From the NCBI GenBank assembly GCA_036924085.1, contig JAVGWX010000019.1, positions 21,180,293 through 21,244,292 of the forward strand: 64,000 nucleotides of DNA, read 5' to 3'. Each line of letters begins with the position of its first letter. Position 1 is the first letter of the stretch. Below, in pieces: positions 44,051-56,181 of the stretch. The position numbers and the translations under genes were made by a program. The notes under the pieces are model-generated. The model was given only the letters and a program-made list of their open reading frames with translations, ran no database searches and was not told the DNA's origin. Origin of the DNA: Ariolimax columbianus. Taxonomy: Eukaryota > Mollusca > Gastropoda > Stylommatophora > Arionidae.

Positions 44051-45955
44051 TTGTCTTTTCTAGACACTAGCGGCCGGTTTTTTTAGTCTTTCCTCGTAAC
44101 TGTAATTCTGGAATCCCACTATCAGTTTTGGCGCTCTTATTTGTATCCTTTCCAGCATATTTATATCTCTTCTACGATAAGGACTCCACACCTGTACACA
44201 GTGTCCGATCTAGGTCTAACTAATGCTTTATACAGTTTGTCAATCACCTCATTACTCCTATGTTTAATATTTCTTTTTTTTAAATCATACCTATCGTTGC
44301 ATTTGACTTATTCACTGCTACCTGGACTTGCCTGTATGCTCTATTATTACCCCTATGTCCCTTTCGTTATCTATCATTCTAGTATTGTTCTCGCCCATTC
44401 TGTAATTTTGTTCCATATTGGATCTACCCAAGTGGAAGATTGTACATTTATCTATATTAAACTCCATTTTCCATTTTACAGACGAGTCTGAAATTTTATC
44501 TAAATTCGACCTCAATATATCCACCTCTGCTATAGATGAGACACTCCTACATAGTTTTGTGTCGTCGGCTAATTTTTCAGTCATGGATCCTCTATCAATG
44601 TCCATCGTTTATATATATATCAAGAACAAAATCGGTCCCAAAACCGAGCTCTGTGGCACTCCACTTTTTACTTCACACCACTCAGAGTACTCCTTATTGA
44701 TGCCAATCTCTGTCTTCTTCCCGTTTACCAACTTTCAATCCATTCGGTAACCTACCCATCTATCCTATGTGATTTTAACTTTTTAAATAATCTTTGATGA
44801 GGTACTATATCAAAAGCCTTTGTAAAATCTAGATAAATAACATCCACTGGTTCTACCTTATCTATGATTTTAGTAATCACCTCCATGCACTCCAATATAT
44901 TTCTTAAGCACGGTCTCCCTCTAGTAAACCCATGCTGACTATTTCTGATTAGATTTAACCTGTCTAGATGCATTACAGTGTTTTCTTTAATTATTGACTC
45001 TAATAATTTACAGACTATGCTCGTTAAACTTACTTAATTTGCTGGATCTGATTTCTTTCCTCTTTTGAATAATGGAATCACTCCTGCATCTTTCCAATTT
45101 CTTGGAACAATCCATTTTGCAAGTGATTGAGAAAATAATATAGCCAATGGTTTTACTAGTTAGTCTATTCTTCAAATAGCATTGATGAATGGATACCGTC
45201 TTGATCTGTACATTTATCCACTTTTAATCCTTACAATCTTTTTTAGAACCATTTCCTCCGTAATACAGAATGATTTTAATCGCACTATATCCATTTGACA
45301 TTTGAAAATATGTATAGGCTCTGGTATCTTGGAGGGGTCTTTTTTTGTATAGACTGTGCCAAAGTATCGATTTATGAGATTAGCTATCTCCCGATTTTCT
45401 CAGCTTATTGTCACTGTACTGCCTATGAGAAAGCCTACCTTGTCTTTATGTCTTTGTTTATTTCTAACATTAGAAAAGAAGCTTTTATCATCAGTCTTGA
45501 TCCTATTAGTAAGTTTTTTTCGAAGTCTATTTTTGCTGCTTTATTTATTTTCTGAGCTATGTTTTGCTTGTCCAAATATTTTAAATATATTTCTTTTGAT
45601 TTACTTGCCTTTATATACTTTGTCCAGGCTTTATTTTTAGCACTTATACATTTAGCTACAAATCTAATTATCCACTTTTTTATGATTGGTGTTTACCTCC
45701 ATACATAGAACATATTCGACTTTTAGTTGTTCTAAAAGTGTTTTGAAACACTCTCCCTCTTGTTCAACGTCTGTACCTTTGACAATATCTTTCCAGTTTA
45801 TGTGGCCTGTCTGTATCTTTCATCTTCTGTACATCTGTCTTAGAGTAGTCGTATGCTCGCGAGTGTATATTTACATTTCTCCTTGCTATACGATCCCAAA
45901 GGATGATCTGATGGTCGCTTGAGCCAAACAGTTCCCCAAAGGATAAAGTTTTCAA
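44051..45955 (-). pseudogene. CR1-like linker and RT domain, unit 3 copy
   Basis: YLDFTKAFDIVPHQRL in 44973-44752 and LADDTKL in 44605-44318. The preceding Lys-Gly-Glu reads KVEPVDV (KGEPVDV in units 1 and 2). Confidence 0.85.
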
Positions 45956-46065
45956 TCATATTTGTCTATGTAGCAAATATTAGGTCGAGTAAGTTTTTGC
46001 CTCTGGTAGCTTCCTCTACATGATAAAGCAATACAATTATCACTTCACAAAAGGATTAAACTTTG

Positions 46066-46561
46066 CAAATGCTTAAGCCATATCCCATTTTATTTCAGGA
46101 AAATTGAAATGCCCCATTAAAAATAATTTCCCAGCACTAGTCTGTTTTATGTTACTAATTAGATCATCATCTTCTTCTTTTGTACTTGAAGAAAATCTGT
46201 AGTGTTCTCCAACTATTGTTTTTTTTCCCGCTATTATCTTCTATTCCCCATACACTTTCATGTTTGTTGTCAGATGATAGATCATCTTGTAAAGTTATAT
46301 TTACTCTATTTGCACAGTATAATAAAACGCCCCCTTCACTAGCCTTGTACCTAACTACCCAATCCTTCCTTAACATTGCATATCCCTCTATTTCAAGTTC
46401 CCTATCCGCAATGCCCTCATATGTCCATGATTCTGTTAATCCTATTAAATCTGACTTTTCTTCCTCTACATACATTTCCAATTCCTCACGTTTATTTACT
46501 TTGCTTCTAACATTTGCATAAAATATTGTAAGTACTGTGTTGTTGTTTTTCCCGTTTCTGA
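46066..46561 (-). pseudogene. CR1-like endonuclease domain, unit 3 copy
   Basis: The frame 46481-46167 keeps KSDLIGLTESWTYEGIADRE and GGVLLYCANRVNITLQ; one extra T near 46219 shifts the rest. TESW is intact here; GHFN is still mutant. Confidence 0.85.
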
Positions 46562-46685
46562 ATTAGATTTGTTAGTTGAATTACTGACACATCGTTTCCA
46601 CTGCCACTCATTCCTGAACATTGTAACGATCGTTCCATTCGCTGTTTCTTTATGTTTCTAGTACCACCTCTCCGTCCTCTAGGGT

Positions 46686-47456
46686 GTGTAGATTGTCATG
46701 TCTTGTGTCCACTGTGTGGGGGGCATCACCAACGGTATTAAACATCGGCCCTCGCATTGGACATTTCTGATGCAGAACACGTCTCGCCTGTATGGAACGA
46801 GTCAGCTCACACGAGACTCGTCCATGTGACAGTACATCAGGCATGTCCCATTGTTACAGGATGCCTTAAGCCAACACTAAAGCGATAAGTTGATGTAATC
46901 GCTGACATCGCACAACCAGAAATCAGGAGATGCTATGCGAAATAGAAAAGCAGTCCTGTGATCAGAGACACAACCCCACCACCCCTTTTCTCAATAATCC
47001 AGAAGAGGAGCGACTGAAATTAAGGAGCAGTTTACTTCACAGTGTACAGTTTACAGACCAGGAGCCTGAGCAAAACCGCACCGTAATATGGCGTCAAAGA
47101 TATGGAGAGGAATGGATGGAGATCAAAGAAGAACTGACGGAGCATAATATGTCATTCCCTGTGTGGAAATCTCTGAACAAACTACGAAAAGAAGTATCCA
47201 GGTGCAGATCGAACTTGAACAAATGGGGACATGCGGACGACGATGTATACCAACGGAGAACCATCCACAACCCCGGCATCTGTATAACTGTATAACACAC
47301 ATATAACTGTCCAAAAATGAAAATGCAAGAACCATGTATTTTTTTCCGGTCTCATGACAGCCAATGAAAACGCTTCCAATGCAGTTGTTTTCTGACCCAA
47401 TACTTTCGGAAGTTGTTGGACACGAAAAGTAAGACACGGAAAGTAAGTAAGTAAGA
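46686..47456 (+). pseudogene. Host LINE pol C-terminus, unit 3 copy
   Basis: The 121-codon frame 46930-47295 includes WKSLNKLRKEVSRCRSNLNK followed by WGHADDD, the same state as unit 2. Confidence 0.65.
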
Positions 47457-47497
47457 GTTTGAGAGAAAGCTCAAGAAACAATATCCAGTATATATTC

Positions 47498-48479
47498 GTC
47501 TTCTTCTGCGTTCATCCTCAGATCAAGGTTCTGGTTTCTCTTACAAAGGGCACCGTTGTTTGTAAGGCTGTTTCATCTCCATACAGTTTTTGTTTAATAT
47601 CTGTTTCACGAGGCCAGTATTGTTCTCTCTTTTCCTGCGTGAGCGTGCAGCTTTGCAGGATGTGTTCCACAGTCATGATATGTTCCCCACATGGGCAAAT
47701 GTCATCTGTCCCAATCCTGATTTTGGTCTAAATATGATCCTTGAGTCTGCTATGCCCAGTTCCTAGTCTGAAGATGATGACTTGCTCTTCTCTAGTTAAG
47801 TTATAGTAGCTGTCTTGTTTTCGGAAGTTGGGTGTTGATCCGCCCATTTTACCCTTAAGTTAAACATGGTCGTGGCATCATTATATGTGATGCTCAGGTC
47901 TGTTTGTGGGGATGCTCCTCCACTCTTTGCTAGTTTGTCTGCTGCTTCATTGCTTTCAATAATGCATTCGGATGGGATCCACTGTTTGACCAATCTTTGG
48001 TGTTCTGCTGAGAGCTGTCAGGGAGAGCATATTGCTCGAGATCTTCATCTTTGTGTTTTTTTAAGTGCTGCTATTTCTGACGCGGCATCAGTCAGGAATA
48101 CAATGTTTTCTTGTTGGATATCTGTATTTTGGATGACAAACTCAGCTGCGGCCTTCAGTGCCTCAGCTTCTGCACGGAAATTTTTTGAATATGTTCCCGA
48201 TGTTAATACTCGTGTTTTTTCTTCTCCATTCCTTAGTCTGTAACAGACCCCTCCACCTCCATTGGATGTGGCTTTGTTAGATGAGCCATCTGTATATACG
48301 TGTGTCCATGTTTCTGGGGGGGGGGGGGGTATACTCTAATAAGATATTCCTCTGTGATAAATGTCCTTTCTGAATCTGTCTGAGTTTCCTTTTTCCCTAT
48401 TCCCTCTATGATTTCTACCATCTTTGGTCTGCTCTTGCAAGTTCTTTTGTTATCCTGTTATCTAGATAATCACTGATCC
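47498..48479 (-). mobile_element. I-group LINE fragment C1, unit 3 copy, RT deleted
   Basis: The 3' half is retained. About 759 bp are missing at about 48455, joining TTCTTTTGTTAT to CCTGTTATCTAGATAATC, which removes nearly all RT sequence. Only about 25 bp of the 5' end remain before the CTT run. Confidence 0.8.
47796..48421 (-). pseudogene. I-group RNase H, C1 unit 3 copy
   Basis: FLTDAASEIAAL keeps the third acidic residue (codon at 48087-48089), unlike units 1 and 2. A 14-base G run at 48316-48329 shifts the frame before YTDGSS. WIPSECIIESNEAADKL is shared with the other units. Confidence 0.85.
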
Positions 48480-48521
48480 TTCTTCTTCTTCTTCTTCTTA
48501 CGCTGTCAGACGTCAACCTTA
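48480..48521 (-). mobile_element. Micro 3' end of an I-group LINE, unit 3 copy
   Basis: CTT run followed by ACGCTGTCAGACGTCAACC. Confidence 0.65.
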
Positions 48522-49002
48522 TAAACCTGTATTAAGTCACCACGAATTCTTCTCTCTTCTAGACACTGTAGGCCGGTTTTTCCCTCATAACTGTAATTCT
48601 GGAATCCCACTATCAGCGTTGTCGCTCTTTTTTGTAATCTTTCCAGCATCTTTGTATCCCCTCTATGATAAGGACTCCACCCCTGTATACATAACTCAAA
48701 CCTAGGTCTAACTAATGCTTTTTACAGTTTGACTATCACTTCCTTGCTCCTATGTTTAATATTTCTTGTTATCATACCTAACATTGCATTTGCCTTTTTC
48801 ACTGCTACCTGAACTTGCTCACGCACCTTACCTGTATGATCTAGTATAACTTCTAAGTCCCTTTCCTTATCTATTTTTCTAATATTGTTCTCTCCCATTC
48901 TGTAATTATGTTTTATATTGGATCTACCCATGTGGCTGACTGTACATTTATCTACATTAAACTCCATTTGCGAGCTTACAAACCACTTAATATCAAGCAA
49001 AA
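48522..49002 (-). mobile_element. CR1-like RT C-terminal fragment, unit 3 copy
   Basis: Best-preserved copy: the 92-codon frame 49000-48722 reads QMEFNVDKCTVSHMGRSN, DKERDLEVILDHTGK and VQVAVKKANAMLGMITRNIK. Confidence 0.85.
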
Positions 49003-49041
49003 TTGATTAGTAAACAACATCTTGTCTCGAAAGCTAAAATA

Positions 49042-49703
49042 GTTTCTTCTGCTTCTTCGTTCGTCTTCAGACCTCAACTTCAATGATTTTAACGAAGGCA
49101 GCAATCGACTCAAGGCTCTGTAGGCTTCCGTACAGCTTCTCGTGGAAGGACACTGGCTGTTGCCAATTGTTACTTCTGTTGTCGGTATACAGCGGACAGG
49201 ACTGCAAAATATATTTTGCCTTCATTGGAGCTGTGACGCAGGCACAAATGTCTGTAGTGCCAATCTTGAACTTGTTGTACAGATGGCATCTGAGTCTGTT
49301 GTGACCTGTGCGTAGCCGGAAAATGATCACCTGGTCTCGCCTGGAGAGTTGATGGTAGACATCATTTTCTATGTGGCCAGGGTGATTCTATTTTCCATTT
49401 CGCACAGTACGTTGTCCTGATGAATGCTTTAGTTTCATTGTATGTGATTTCTGTATCACTCTGCTGCAGCATTCCTCGCTCTTTGGTGAGCCTGTACGCC
49501 TCCCCGTTGCCTGGAATGTCGCAGTGGGCTGGTATCCATTGGACTGCTTTTTTTTTGAAGCACTGGGAAATGCGTTCGAGTGAGTCTGCCAAAGCACCGA
49601 GTTTATTTTCATTTTAGCTCTTGAGGGCCATTACATTGCTAGGGCGTCTGTGAAAATGACCACTTGCTTTGCTGTAAAATAGTTTGACCACATCAAACGC
49701 CAT
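49042..49703 (-). pseudogene. I-group LINE fragment C2, unit 3 copy
   Basis: The C-terminal frame 49330-49067 (87 codons) reads FRLRTGHNRLRCHLYNKFK and AKYILQSCPLYTD, without the stop found in units 1 and 2. RNase H reads WIPAHCDIPGNGEAYRL, with the last catalytic Asp changed to Tyr in this copy only. Confidence 0.8.
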
Positions 49704-49950
49704 ACTGACCTAGAAAGAACGATACAGGTGGGTTTGGTGCTTGGAAAGCGGGACTGAAGCAGACCGAGGAAAAGATGGACACAAGACATCACGAAGGTCC
49801 TGACGATGACAACGATAGAGGCGGGACTTCTGACTAGAGATCGAGTTACAGATCGGCTGTTTTGAAAGTGATTTTCTGCAAATGACATGCAACATGATTA
49901 TGATGATGAAGATGATGATGATGATAATAATGATGATAATGATGAAAGTG
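49704..49950 (+). mobile_element. RTE-like LINE C-terminal tail with GAT microsatellite, unit 3 copy
   Basis: RPRKRWTQDITKVLTMTT with the conserved Trp intact, then a stop and the GAT-rich run at 49893-49946. Confidence 0.5.
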
Positions 49951-52240
49951 AGCGATTTTTCGTGCTATGTAATAATGCTTGTTGTATTATACAATAATAT
50001 ATGTGACTTTATTGTTGACGTAGATCTAGCAAATACTATTTTAATTTATAAACATCATTGCATAATTTCAGAAGTGCCGGTTATGCTAGCAATCAGCTAG
50101 AGGTTAGTGATATTTAAGATAATATATGTGGGTAACTGAGACGCTAGTCCGGTCAAGCATATTGTCCAGGACGTTGCGTCAGGGTCAATCACAATGTTGT
50201 TCGTCCATCACGAACTTTTACTTTTTGCACCTAGCCAGTCCATCCAGTCGAGTATTCTGTAAATCCGCGTTGTGGATGGGTGGGAAGATGGCTGACGAGT
50301 CCGATTTGGGAACTGCATATTCGCAGTCAGTGAAAGCAGAGAAAGTTTGCTTCGCGAGACGGTGATCATGATTGTCAGCAAATCCATGTACCTCATCCGC
50401 TTTATTGCTCAGCAAGGTGTCCCGCAACTGACGCAGCTTTTTGACTGTAGTTTAGCTTGTCAGCGGACCTACGCTCTCTACTCGCCCGTCGTCATAGGAC
50501 TCGACTGTGTTAGTACTGGATACATGAAAAGAGAATGACTTGCGCGATGAATTTCCTTTAAGTGAGAAAGGATTGCGCAGTTTGTCGACTTCACTCTCTC
50601 GCTCGAGTCCAACTTTAACCAGTGGCAAGACAAGTCAGTACGACTGGATATGAGCTCGGGTGCAGTGGATGACCACGGCTGCTCAAGTGCCTGGCCGTGT
50701 TCTGTGCGATCCACACCGATCAGCACATTTGCTGTCAGGGTAGTGTGATGACGAGTTGCCTGCTTAGCTGGCTAGGCTTGAGCAGGGCAGGGCATTTAAA
50801 AAAAATAGCTTTCCCTTTTCTTGGCTTCCTACTTTTTCTTTGACCACCTCTCCTGCCCCTTTTCTTTCCGTACGTTTGTTTGGGTCTCTCACTCACAAGG
50901 ACTCCGAGGTAGGCAAGACGTCTTGTCACCTCCAGTGGTAACCAGTGACGCCTATACAACTCCGGTCTAAGTGCCATCAAGGTGCCTCTAGAGTACGTGT
51001 GCATTTTTGCTGCACTGCCTAGCGATTTTGGGCTCACGCGTTGTTGGAAATAGAAGACGATAGGTTTAGAGCTCGACCACAACTAGAATACGGCAAGACA
51101 TAAGTCAAGGCGACTGGGGTAAATCAGGATGCATGCCAACCTTCAAGACCAGGTGTCGCTTTAAACTTGCGGGATTCGATCGGCTACCGTTTCCGTTCAT
51201 CGCGTTGATGCTTCAACTCGTGTGATTAAACGACGGATTGACAATAACCACCTCAGATCTGATGTTACTGTTCGTGTCTACATTTCTGAAGTACAGCGGG
51301 TGCAGCATCAAGGGAGAATTCTTCTGTTTTTTTCCCTCTTTACACTTTTAGAAATCACCAATTACATTTGTCCGCTTCAGATATCAGGGTCTGGCCTACT
51401 TACTGACGTACCTAAAGCTAACCAAGTACTCAAAAAATGACTGCTGAAGTCGGATGTATCGGAACGATAGGTGCAAATATCCCAGTCAAGCTATAAACTA
51501 CGACAAAACGCATTCCGTTCTCTGGACAACATTTTGCTACTTAAGCCCTATCAGGGCTTGGTGGTGCAAGATTAAGAACAAACGACCCTAGGCCAGCCAG
51601 CCATATAATTAAAAAAACAGAATTCAATACTGGAGAAAACACTAAAAAGCTATATTTCTTTTTTTGCCTCGTTTACCTTGGTTCCTAAGACGCAGCATAT
51701 TGTTCTGTGTTTTGCACTTTACAGCCTGGTTAAACCATATTCAGCACGAAATGTAATAGGTGTACGACCCTGTCAGATCAGGAATCTGAACACAGACATG
51801 TTTTGTTTGTGAGCCATCGAAACTTCGCAACCACGTATGAACACTTCTATAAAAGCCTAATACATGCAATTCAAATTCATATCTTTTCTATCGTTATCGC
51901 TGCTTATTTCAAATCTATCAATAACATGACCTCCCATAGTGTATTCGGGGTCCCTTACTGAGAATGGTAGAATATAACCGCCACAGAATACTGTCACAGT
52001 AGGTCAAGGGCAAACAATCTTAAGGTGAGCGATGTATGTATTTCTCCTGAGTGGCCAAAACATTAATTGCATGTTGAACGCGAGGACTAAGAGTTGTCCA
52101 TGGATTTGGCAATCTCAAAAAGTACAAATTATCGCTACCGTACTGCAAATAACTAGAAAAAGTCTTTCCTAAAAGCTGGTTATGGTAAGTCAAATACAAA
52201 GCTGGACCTGTGCTTCAACAAAAAGAGATGAGTGATCTTG
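49951..52240. other. Unassigned block, unit 3
   Basis: Counterpart of 6976-9261; nothing further recognised. Confidence 0.6.
50735..51082 (-). pseudogene. Possible LINE ORF2 leader with RGRRGG motif, unit 3 copy (115 codons)
   Basis: Longest version of the basic-motif frame, continuing past RKGKAIFFKCPALLKPSQL. It has one base change in the A-run near 50797 that keeps it open. No endonuclease domain follows. Confidence 0.35.
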
Positions 52241-52505
52241 ATTTAACTTAACTTAACGTCCAAATACTGGTTTAGAAAACTGCAGAGTCTGTACGCAAAC
52301 AGTTTCATTTACATGTCATTGCTCAATAAGCTATGCGCATCCAATTTATTCTTAAATACATTAACTGCCCCTGCTTCCATCACTTCCTGTGGAAATGCAT
52401 TCCAAGCATTCACCACTCTGTCACCACTCTATGACTAAAGAAATATTTCCTAATATCCAATCTTGACCTTTCTTTAGTTAATTTAAAGCTATGCCTTCTT
52501 GTTCT
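52241..52505 (-). mobile_element. CR1-like LINE 3' end fragment, unit 3 copy
   Basis: Same tail and words as 9262-9526. Confidence 0.8.
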
Positions 52506-52717
52506 TATTTGATTGATTGAACTCCATGCATGTATTGAAAGGCGTGACTAAAGAGAGTTGTGCATGAGGATAGCAACCTCATCATGCAAGTAAACTGTTA
52601 CATAAACTCCTACAGCAAGATCATGCAAAGCTTTTTGATGAAGTCATCTTGATGGAGGTTGACTGTACTTGTACTGATGTGCTTCGGCTGGCGCGAAAAA
52701 TGTCAAGATAAGAGATC
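52506..52717. other. Unassigned spacer, unit 3
   Basis: Counterpart of 9527-9738. Confidence 0.5.
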
Positions 52718-52969
52718 TTCCTTGTTCGTCTTCAGACCTCGAATTCAATTACTCTAACGAATGCAGCAGTTGACTTGAGGGTCCGAGCACTTCTGTACAG
52801 CTACTTGTGGAAGGACACTGGTTGTTGCCAAATACTACTTCTTGTCGGTATACGATGGGCAGGACTGCAAAATGTGTTCTGATGTCATGGGGGATATGCC
52901 GAGAAGATACATGGCCAGCTAGAGTCGTTGCCTTGTGTTTTAGGTCAAGTCAGGTAATCCTCATACTCA
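52718..52969 (-). mobile_element. I-group LINE 3' end fragment D, unit 3 copy
   Basis: Counterpart of 9739-9990, same terminus. Confidence 0.65.
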
Positions 52970-53786
52970 ACCATTGTCTTTCGTGTTGATCGTCCACGGT
53001 AACGGTTGATGAGTCTCGGGCAGCGTGGAGGACAGACGGAGTAGAATCGAAATGTCTCAGCCAGGTGTTCCGCGGGAGACTCCCTTAGTGGTGAGGTCTT
53101 GTATTTCGTATAGTGTAAAGTGCAGAATCTGCAACAAAAGAAATATTATTTGTAAGATTCTGTGTTTACTTTAATCTTAGTCTTAGTAGACCTGTAATTC
53201 TACAAGGGAAGATGACCCTGTGGAGGTCTCAGCTGTGGTTTTAGCTGGATAAAAGAGGGGTGATGATTTCCTGCTTAGCGTGTTAGGCTCGAGCAGCTTA
53301 TTATTCTGCTGTGTTAAGACAAGTGCCAAGAAGTTTGGTTAATAGATCTGCGAGTGCATCTTAAAAGACTCAAACACTAGACCAACTTGACCCGCAGCAT
53401 GTTAGGCGCCATCTATGCTGCTCTTAACAAACCAACTAAGCATGGCCGGTGTTGTGCCATGTCACACAGTTAGTCGCCTCTTATGACATGCTCTATGTAG
53501 GGCAGTGGTGCTATTCTTGTCATTGCCATACCCACAGATCCAGAATCATTCGGGATGTTTACTGTAGTACGCCGCCCATACAGAGGGTTAGAGGACATAT
53601 GTTGTTTATACAGAGAATACTAGTTGTTTTTTGCTTGTGAATGCACATATCGACAAAGGGATATGTTGCTACTCAGATATTAAGCTCGCAATATCACTAG
53701 ACCTATAAACGAATAATGTGAATCGCAATGTAAACATACAATTCCCTAGTAGTGGATCCAACGAGAAGCTTCGACTGGGGTTTATT
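52970..53786. other. Unassigned region, unit 3
   Basis: Counterpart of 30440-31255; no recognisable gene. Confidence 0.5.
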
Positions 53787-54202
53787 TCTTCTTCTTCTTT
53801 TTCATTCGTCTTCAGACATCAACTGCAATGAATCTAATGAAGTCATCAGTCGACTCAAGGCTCTGTACGCTTCGGTACAGCTTCTCGTGGAATGACACTA
53901 GCTGTTGCCAAATGCTACTTCTTTTGTCGGTATACTACGGATATGACTGCAAAATATGTTCTGCCTTCATGGGGACTATGCCGAAGGCACGAAAGTCTGT
54001 AGTACCAATCTTGAACTTGTTAAACAGATCACATCTCAGACTGTTGTGACCTATTCGTAGCCGGAGAATCATCATCATGTCTCGCCTGGAGAGTTTATGG
54101 TAGGCATCGTTTTCTATGTGACCAGGGTGGTCGTTTTTTTTACATTTTGCACTGTACGTGGCCCTGATGAATGCTTTAGTCTCATTGTATGTAATTTCTG
54201 TA
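53787..54202 (-). mobile_element. I-group LINE 3' end fragment E, unit 3 copy
   Basis: Same as 31256-31672 with the CTT tail at 53787 and truncation at TAATTTCTGTA. Its C-terminal frame is broken by stops that unit 2 lacks. Confidence 0.8.
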
Positions 54203-54399
54203 TCTAACGTAGGTTAGGTTCTTGATTTTGTACCATAGCGGTATTTTAACCATTCCTATCTATTTTGTATACTCCACAGGCGATAAGAGGGAGACTAGAA
54301 CATGAGGGAACTACGTTTTGAACTCTCCCAGGTTTACCACTATAATCGCTCAGCAATTTATATAATGTACAGAGCGACACTATGCATTCATGTCTGAAA
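54203..54399. other. Spacer between LINE E and satellite, unit 3
   Basis: Counterpart of 31673-31860; no motif. Confidence 0.5.
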
Positions 54400-55580
54400 T
54401 AGTATCTTACTATCCACATGTTAACAATCTGACCCTAGACATTACAGTTCTAACTAGTATCTTACTATCCATATTTTAACAAGTTTACCCTAGGCATTAC
54501 AGTCCTAGCTAGTAAATTACTATGCTACATCAAGTTTTAATGTCCTATATATAGTATTTTACTATCCACAGATTATCATACCAGCATTAAATTTTGATGT
54601 CCTACACCGTATCTACCTAAGCACATGGTAACAGTCTTTTATATAATACGTTCTTATATGAATATTAACATACAGACAATAAACGGTATTGGTCTATAAA
54701 GTATCGCACTATCCCCATTAAATAGATGTTCACTGACTCGAAACTTTACAGTCCTACATTGTAATTTGCTATCTATATATTAACAGACCAATACCAAGTT
54801 TTATTGTTCTTCAAAGTATTGTACAATCCCAATGCCATCAGACTGTCAGAGAGCTTTAATGTCTTACACAGGATCTTACAATCCACACATTAACAAACCA
54901 ACTCTAGATTCAATGCACTGCACAGTATCCACTATCCAGATGTTAGACTTACCCAAAACATTGATTTCCTACATAGTTCTTTACTGCCACCATGTTAATA
55001 GGCCAACACAGAGCTTGAATGTCTCACAGAGTATCTTACCATCCACATGTCAACAGGCCAAGACAGAGCTTGAATGTCATACAGAGTATCTTACTATTCA
55101 CATGTTAACAGGCCAACACAGAGCTTGAATGTCCTACAGAGTATCTTACTAACCACATGTTAACAGGCCAACACAGAGCTTGAATGTCCTACAGAATATC
55201 TTACTATCCACATGACAACAGGCAAACACATAGCTTGAATGTCCTACAGAGTATCTTACTATCCACATGTCAACAGGCCAACACAGAGCTTGAATGTCCT
55301 ACAGAGTATTTTACTATCCACATGTCAACAGGCTAACACATAGCTTGAATGTCCTACAGAGTATCTTACTATCCACATGTCAACAGGCCAACACAGATCT
55401 TGAATGTCCTACAGAGTATCTTACTATTCACAAGTCAACTGGCCAACACAGAGCTTGAATGCCGTACATAATATCTTACTATCCCCATGTTAACAGGCAG
55501 ACACCAAGCTTTACTGTTAAAAATAATATCTTACTATCCACGTGTTAACAGACCGAGAGTAAGTTTTAATGTTCTACACA

Positions 55581-55655
55581 ATATCTTACTTCTTCTTCTT
55601 CTTCAACAAATTCACATTGATGTCTGACAGCGTACGTCGAAGAAGATATCTTACT
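55581..55655 (+). mobile_element. 55-bp micro-LINE insertion with 10-bp TSD, unit 3
   Basis: Insert 55591-55645 bounded by ATATCTTACT at 55581-55590 and 55646-55655; identical to the unit 2 insertion. Confidence 0.8.
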
Positions 55656-55921
55656 GTACCCATGTCATCAGCCCGACTCTGAGCTTTGCTATCCTACATG
55701 ATATTGTACAATTCACATGTTTTAATGTCATTCATAGCATTTTACAGTCTCCATGTCAACAGACCAACACCAAGCTGTAATGTCCTAATATCAAATCTTT
55801 CTTTCTAAATGTTAACAGACCTAATATCAAACTGTAATGTACTACATAACATTTTGCTATCTAAATGTTAACAGACCGATGCTATTCGCTAATATCCTAC
55901 ATATTATCTTACTGTCACCAT

Positions 55922-56181
55922 GGGGACGGTGTGGCCTAGTGGTTAAGAGTCACGGCTCAAAACCCGAAGTTGCTGGGTTCAATCCCCATCACAACACCGG
56001 CCACTACCCCGGGGAAGCGAATCCTTAGAAAATGCAAGAGGAAGCAGACCCTTACATAAAATGCATGCTGAAGTTGGAAGCACTTGGCCGACAGGCGCAA
56101 AATAAAAACCTGAGTACAATGTACACCACTTAGGGGATAAGAGAAATAAGGCGAACTCTAAAAAAAAACACAAAAAAAACA
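55922..56181 (+). mobile_element. tRNA-derived SINE, unit 3 copy
   Basis: TSD ACTGTCACCAT at 55911-55921 and 56182-56192. Full-length body as in unit 1. Confidence 0.85.
55932..55986 (+). promoter_or_regulatory. Pol III A and B boxes of SINE, unit 3
   Basis: TGGCCTAGTGG at 55932-55942 and GGTTCAATCCC at 55976-55986. Confidence 0.7.

Larger units (their letters stand above)
43703..46646 (-). mobile_element. CR1-like non-LTR retrotransposon, unit 3 copy
   Basis: Same structure and lesions as the unit 1 and 2 copies; differs at TTTTTTTAAATC near 44280, where the other units have TTTTTTTTATC. Confidence 0.85.
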
